From Polytrichum commune (lineage: Eukaryota; Streptophyta; Polytrichopsida; Polytrichales; Polytrichaceae): DNA of 64,000 nt. Every line of letters starts with the position of its first letter. Position 1 is the stretch's first letter. Positions 58,622-64,000 of this stretch are shown here, one piece after another. The stretch covers positions 56,311,554-56,375,553 of the forward strand of contig OX485803.1 of NCBI GenBank assembly GCA_950295325.1, in the 5' to 3' direction. The position numbers and the translations under genes were made by a program. Under the pieces are notes generated by a model, which saw only the letters and a list, made by a program, of their open reading frames with translations, did not search any database and had not been told where the DNA came from.

Positions 58622-58851
58622 CTCTCAATATCATATTTAGTGTCACTTACTTAACAGAATACGCAATACCATGTATATCTTATTACTATATATATATCAT
58701 ATTTTACCAACTAATGTCAATTGGTTGTTTGGACAACATAGAACATTAAGAGCTTGACCTGGTAGGAGAAAAATTACATCAATTATTAAAATAAATTATA
58801 GCATTGTGTAAACTCCAAATAATACGTGACACTGAATATCATATTTAGTAT
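58622..58851. mobile_element. CACTAAAT-family MITE, copy D
   Basis: CTCAATATCATATTTAGTGT followed by CACTTACTTAACAG at the left, and GTGACACTGAATATCATATT then TAGTAT at the right, with AGCATTGTGTAAACTCC subterminally. More diverged than copy C. Confidence 0.7.
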
Positions 58852-60261
58852 AATCTATGTATTATAATAATCTTTGAACATTAGGTGGGAGCGGTGGGGT
58901 CCACCATAAAGGACAAAGGCCTGTGTATCCCTGGCCCCAGTGTGTATAAGTTGCGAGATAACAAAATAGGAGGGACGACCAACAGGCAACGGCCACATCA
59001 CCTCCCCTCCCAAATATATACACACCCCTTCCCTTTAAGACGCGCATCCAATAATTGGGCTATCATCATATCCACCTTCAGATGCCCCATCACTATGTTA
59101 TTCCCTCCCTCCCAAATTAACCCCAATTGCAACATCCATACAACACTACAGTACTATGGGAAGTTGGGAACATATATATATAGTACTGAAGGGGGAAATG
59201 ACACACTTATATATACGTGTGTGTGTATATATAGAGTGCATGGAAAGAGAGCACCTAAAGCCAAATATGGGCCAATTATGGGCGTTTGGAGGGGTCAATA
59301 AAGAAGGAGGGAAGGGGGGCTCTAAAAATAAAATAAAATAAGTTAATAAGGTTGAGGTGGAGAAGGCTAGGGGTTTTTGTTTTTGTGGGGAGGCCTAGCC
59401 TTCCTAGCTAGCTAGCCAAGGAAATGGAAAAGGAAAGGGAGAAAAGCCTTTCTAGCAGGCTTGCAAGATTTAAGAGAAGGGAGCCCATCCTTAAACCGGG
59501 AATCACGCCTGAAGGGCTCCCATTGGCCCATCTACACCAATCTCCATTGTGGACCTCCATCCGCTTTGGGTATTTAGGGCTATGCTGTCAGGTGTCCACA
59601 TAAGCCTACGCCCAATCCAAATTGCTTTTGTCACCCCCCCCTCCCTTTCTGCGTAAGATAGGCGTGCCTAATTCGGTTACTTGGTCTCAAGCCCCACCTA
59701 TTTTGCTCTAAGAGGGAAGGAATGATGTGGATCCAAGAACGGACACCAAAAATAGATATTGTGGGTATTTTTTGTAAAGAGATTGGATAGCATGCTCACA
59801 ATATGATCTAACCATTCCAAGGGCCACTTCACACACGAGCCAAGAGACAGAAGGCCAACCGCCAACGCCAAAATGAACAAAACCAAGAGAAAAAGAACCC
59901 CCACACCCCACCTCTAGTTCATGGTGTCATGGGCCCCCAATTTAGGTTTACATGAGGGCAATTTTGAGCTACAACCCATAACACTTTTAGTGAATGAAAA
60001 ACCTACATGAAATCCAACATGGCAAGTATAGATAATATTGATCGGGATTGTAGGGGAATTTTTTGGGACAACTCTATCTTGAAGGTAGGCCAAGCCGGAT
60101 GGGCAACGGGCCTTCGGGGACAACCCATGACAACATATTTAAAAATATACGTTATAATACTATTCACCTTTTAATTCGGAATGTGCCTATCGGAGCTATT
60201 GTACAAAGGTTGCTTTCATTGTAACTACTATGAAGTATACAAAGCTTATTTTCCTAATGCA

Positions 60262-60293
<32 letters not shown>

Positions 60294-60499
60294 GGTTTGA
60301 ATGTTCAAAACTTGTTGAATTAACATATTCAGTACATAAACAAAGTTGCGAGTGCTTTCTTTCTTCTCTCCTTCATGACGCATTCTCATATCTAATTAAA
60401 ATAATGTGAAGGTTTTTTCATGATCATATTTGAAATTACACTAAGGGCTTGTGACCTCCAAAAACTTTGGGTTGTTGTTCATGGGCTTGTCTATGCAAC
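58852..60499. other. Intergenic DNA, no recognised gene
   Basis: A 138-codon plus-strand frame (58885-59301) has no recognisable domain and overlaps (TA)n sequence. AAGGGCCACTTCACACACGA at 59821 is an isolated end of the GGGCCACT family, and 59660-59800 shares phrases with repeat family R. A (TA)n microsatellite lies at about 60267-60292. Confidence 0.4.
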
Positions 60500-61046
60500 A
60501 TTTTATAGAGGTGTTAACAATTATAAATTTATAAAATTACTTTTTTGAGCATTATACAAATCTTAACATTTATAAATATAAGCAATTGTGAAGAGTCCTT
60601 GTGAGAGAATACCATTCATAAAATTGCAAACCCAATCAAAACTTTATTCAATATCAAGTTTACAAATCACGGGTGAAGTATGAATCAATGGTTCTTTGGT
60701 GAGATTCATTTGCATGCACAACTTGCAAATATTTCTCAATCTGCACCAACAAACCCACATACTTGGACACATCACATGAACGTGATTCCATGTACCTTCT
60801 AATGGTACCAAAACTAGATTGCAAGTCACTATAAGATGAACTGGATGTGTAGTTTTTATCATCCATATTATGGTTGTATTTCATTCGTTAACATTTATAG
60901 AGTCAAATTTACAAAGAAGGGAGTACCATTTTGTTAACATTTAACACGTTTAACATTTATAGTGTGCAATATGTGGGGAGTAGAAGAAAGTTAACATTTA
61001 GAGAGGGTTAACACTTATAGGTGTAACATTTATAGAGGGTGGACTG
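60500..61046 (-). mobile_element. Pogo/Tigger-like remnant with one preserved end
   Basis: Right boundary: ACATTTATAGAGGGTGGACT then G, followed by TA at 61047-61048. In reverse complement this is CAGTCCACCCTCTATAAATG, the same TIR type as the element at 46147. ACATTTATAG phrases repeat subterminally (60900, 60953, 61025). The other end is unclear (a TTTTATAGAGGTGTTAACA phrase near 60500 may be its remains). A transposase C-terminus lies inside on the minus strand. Confidence 0.65.
60660..60884 (-). pseudogene. C-terminal remnant of a second pogo/Tigger transposase
   Basis: The minus-strand frame ends LVQIEKYLQVVHANESHQRT then IDSYFTRDL and stops. HQRTIDSYF fits the PIP-box form (QxxIxxYF) expected at the extreme C-terminus of pogo transposases, and the preceding helical stretch (SFGTIRRYMESR, VQIEKYLQ) resembles the corresponding segment of the 46255-46875 copy. 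Nothing upstream of this segment is recognisable. Confidence 0.6.
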
Positions 61047-61048
61047 TA

Positions 61049-63618
61049 ATCCCCAACAATTTCACGGCTAGAACCGGATGGAAATTTCGGTGTGATCGAG
61101 GCATGAGTATGTAAGTTAGTGGCACGGATCCAGATTACCAGCACCTCGGCAGGTGCAAATAAGATAGATGTCGAGAATTGCATTGACTAGCCTGCCTGCC
61201 TGCCTGTCTTTCAGCAATTGCAGAGAGTTGTATTAAAGTCCATTCTATTCAGTCGTGTGCAAAGTGATAGACTGGCATTCCTTGTTGTCACTGGGCAACC
61301 GACATTCCATGTGCCGGAGATTTTGATTTTTGGGCATCATCGGTCGAGATCCGAGTGTTTCCAAGTTCAATCGGCAACATGTTGACATCCTTTGGGTTTC
61401 CTTTATTGATTATATCGAGGTATATTCCCTAGATTCCTCTCAAATGAACGGCAATTTCCCTAAAGTCTTCAACCTGAAACTGGTCAATTCTCAAACTCAA
61501 CTGGTATTGCTGTAACTAGCAGTCAGTTCTCTTCTCCCCGTTCATTGCCGACATTATAAGCTTCGCCCTAGTTAACATGATGGGGTAGGTAAACTAAGGA
61601 TACTATGTGCCTTTGAAAAAGTGATTAACTTAGGTAATCAAGTACTTGGGGAGTTAATCATTAGCATGTAATCAATCAATCAATCAGTGCTTAGCTTAAT
61701 CTCAAAACTACCATATTATGTTTCTTCACTTAGATTCTACAATATTCTCTCAAAACCAAAACTTTGAAATATATCTTTGTTTTGAATTTTCAGGGTTGAT
61801 TTCATTTTATTGTAAAAAACACCTAGGAAGTATGAATAACTGGATATACATAAGAATCCTAGATAATAAGGGGGTATTCTTTAACTCAATCAAAGTGTTT
61901 ATAAGGAGGTTGGTTGTTTTGCATACAATGCTTTCTATGTTTGGTGAGTTTTTGGTCCGTGATTGGAGTTGATGTGTAGCTTTGAACAAAGAACAATATG
62001 TATTGGTTCATTTGGGGCCAAACTCTAAACACCAACTCCAAGCATGCACTGAAGACTTATTGAACATGGAAAGCTTTGTGTGCAAATCAACCAATTCCCG
62101 ATCAAATCTCCAGTTGAATTAAAAGATCTATCTATCTATCTATAGAGGTGGGTCTCATGAATATGATTCTTGAAACCAGAATATTGAACACAATATTGTC
62201 CTACCTTGGCAGTTCAAATCTCATAAGAATATGATATTTAATTTAGTTTGAAGACTAGATTTGACAAATTTGATATCCATATTTTCCCAAGAACTCAATT
62301 ATATGAAGAAAAAAAGTTATGCAAACTTTGGTAGTTTATGAAACAATATACTTTCCATCAAAGTCGCCTAGGTAGGACATGTATATGGCATGATATTATT
62401 TGAAACAAATTTGTCAAGAACAAATGTATAGCATGTTGAATATACAATATAAAAGTTCAGATAGATTTATAAACTTATTATCGGATTAGTGGAACTTCCC
62501 ACATTTGAGTGAAAGCATTTCCCCACTTCATTATTGGGACCCACCTAGGAAGTTTGGGTTGAGGCCATGAGGTGGGAGTGTAAGCTTGGATAGCTCTCCA
62601 ACCTCAACCCCCCTACGAACTTCCTCATTTGCTATTGGGATCGGGGTTCAAGGTTGGGTGCCCTTGCTCTTATACGTCCCCAAATTGGCAATGGCATTTT
62701 GTTGGAAATCATAGTGATGAGTTAACCACAAACATATAAGGTAAGCAAGCTTAATTTGTTTACTTATCTTAATCACATACCTACATGTGAGTGGTGGGTA
62801 GTTAAGCACAAATCTGAGAATGGACAACAAAAAAACATGTGTCTGAAAGATATTTGATTACATAGATCCAATAGTCAACGTAATTGGGGGATCTATGGGG
62901 TCTCCTTGTGGCTCACAATTAGTGGAATTGAGGGAATGTTCAACTTTCAAGTACATATAGGAACTCAAAGACATCTTATGTCATAAGGTTTCCAAGTAGT
63001 ATTGATAAATGACTATAAATCATTGCATGCACTTAAGGTATTGAGGCCAAAAAGCAACACTTCAAGAAACATCTGTTATTTTAAGAAGGTTAAATGGCTT
63101 GGGAAAATTCCAAAAAAAAAAAATCCATAGATTAGCAACTCTATACATAGTCTCCGAATTTATTTTTTAAAGAATTCATAAGCAACCCACAACTTTTTGC
63201 AATATACATTGTTTTGTATAATTTGCATGTGACATATTTTTTTCAAAACTGACTTAATTTCTAGTCTTGTGGAGTGCACTTCAACTTTGGAAGAATTTGC
63301 ATTTTGAAACTAATTTTGTATGGGCACCTATGGTATAAGTTCATAGGGTAAAGAAGAAGTTTCTTTGTATCATGAACATTATGTTTTGATTGCTATCAAG
63401 CGTGTTTGAAGTAACAACGATGAACATACCATTCAAGATATTAAATGACTTCTTCCCTCATTGTAATTTGCACATGCTATTAGCATTTTGTAAATACATC
63501 CAAATGTAATTGGCAAAATCTACCTCCAAAGACCAATTCAAGTCGGCCTTCCTTGTATTCAAGAGAATGGCATTTGTGACATTTTTGTGTGTCATGTGGC
63601 CTTTTCATGAATACCATG
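61049..63618. other. Intergenic DNA, no recognised gene
   Basis: 61050-61530 is less AT-rich, with a CTGCCTGCCTGCC run at 61192, and may be low-copy. 61985-62140 resembles parts of the 9200-9518 hairpin. A (CTAT)n tract lies at about 62126-62142. Family R phrases (TGAGTGGTGGGTAGTTAAGC, ACATGTGTCTGAAAG) occur at 62770-62860. No gene seen. Confidence 0.4.
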
Positions 63619-64000
63619 TAAATAGTATGAGTTACCATCTGGAGTTACGCAATGCAATAACATTTCTTTGAGAGTAATAGCTTTTTTAACCCAAATAACA
63701 TAAGTCCACTAAATAGGATATTTAGTGTCACTTACTACTTGGAATTATGCAACTCTATAATTGTTTATTGTATATCTCTTTTTTCAACCAACAAAGGTCG
63801 AATTGGTTGTTTGGACATTATAGAAAATTAACATCTTTACTTGGTAAAAAATTACATAAAGAGTAAAGAAATATAGGAATGTGCAACTACGAATAGTAAG
63901 TGACACTAAATATCATATTTAGTGTAGTTAGTATGCACACCGAAGAATATGATACAATTTAGTTAGAAAATGATACTCTTAATAACATGTTATAGCAATG
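63619..64000. mobile_element. CTAATTAGTG-family MITE, copy 2, interrupted by another MITE and by the window end
   Basis: GAGTTACCATCTGGAGTTAC ... CCCAAATAACATAAGT (63629-63705) and GTTAGTATGCACACCGAAGA ... TTATAGCAATG (63928-64000) are collinear with the two sides of 45600-45770. The CACTAAAT MITE 63706-63927 splits them. The right end lies beyond the window. Confidence 0.75.
63706..63927. mobile_element. CACTAAAT-family MITE, copy E, nested
   Basis: CCACTAAATAGGATATTTAG at the left and ACACTAAATATCATATTTAG then TGTA at the right, with TTACTACTTGGAATTATGC and its inverse subterminally. Inserted inside the CTAATTAGTG-family copy at the window end, hence younger than it. Confidence 0.85.

Overview
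This is eukaryotic nuclear DNA, most likely from a land plant with a large, repeat-rich genome. The evidence is AT-rich sequence with no intact long reading frame, GT-AG introns, a MULE-type transposase with WRKY/GCM-like and SWIM zinc fingers, pogo/Tigger remnants, a LINE, a tRNA-derived SINE and many short TIR elements with clean target-site duplications (TSDs). The lineage cannot be fixed from sequence alone; a non-seed plant is a guess. I find no functional host gene, no tRNA or rRNA gene and no recognisable LTR-retrotransposon pol. The window is close to a stack of transposons of different ages.

The centrepiece is an 11.8-kb DNA transposon at 22349-34187. It has short TIRs sharing GCTATCTTATGAG, subterminal GCTCA-type repeats, and a 10-bp TSD (AACGATGCCC) on both sides. 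It carries two divergent genes. The right gene (plus strand, 29510-33280) is a decayed MULE-like transposase. The left gene (minus strand, 28987-22532) can be followed through eight exons with a consistent reading frame. It would encode about 1,173 residues: a basic NLS-bearing N-terminus, a ParB-like segment with a DGNHR motif, and a C-terminal beta-class amino-methyltransferase-like domain whose motif I is recognisable but whose DPPY motif is replaced. ParB-methyltransferase fusions are known from bacteria and phages, so this cargo looks prokaryote-derived. The first intron of this gene holds two different tandem arrays of palindromes, a 32-bp-period and a 64-bp-period array. Half-sites are conserved while the centres vary, as expected of binding sites for a dimeric protein. 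I propose an element with its own ParB/methyltransferase-like DNA-binding protein and cognate arrays, comparable in logic to VANC of VANDAL MULEs or to ParB/parS. Both genes now carry stops or frameshifts, so this copy is dead.

Left of the big element: degenerate tandem arrays (4.2-5.9 kb), a 619-bp pogo-like element with a broken HTH-only gene (7 kb), a near-perfect 319-bp hairpin (9.2 kb), a TIR element with an internal 95/75-bp tandem repeat (10.2-11.0 kb), and otherwise featureless AT-rich DNA to 22.3 kb. Right of it: two tandem LINE 3' segments (36.2-39.0 kb), Harbinger-like GGGCCACT elements, a TIR element at 42.0-42.9 kb, a 600-bp hAT-like element containing a G-rich minisatellite (44.8-45.4 kb), a run of pogo, hAT and Harbinger-like elements placed almost end to end (46.1-48.1 kb), three copies of a 250-bp MITE, a CCCGGG-ended element with an 8-bp TSD (54.7-55.2 kb), several CACTAAAT MITEs, and a nested MITE pair at the window end.
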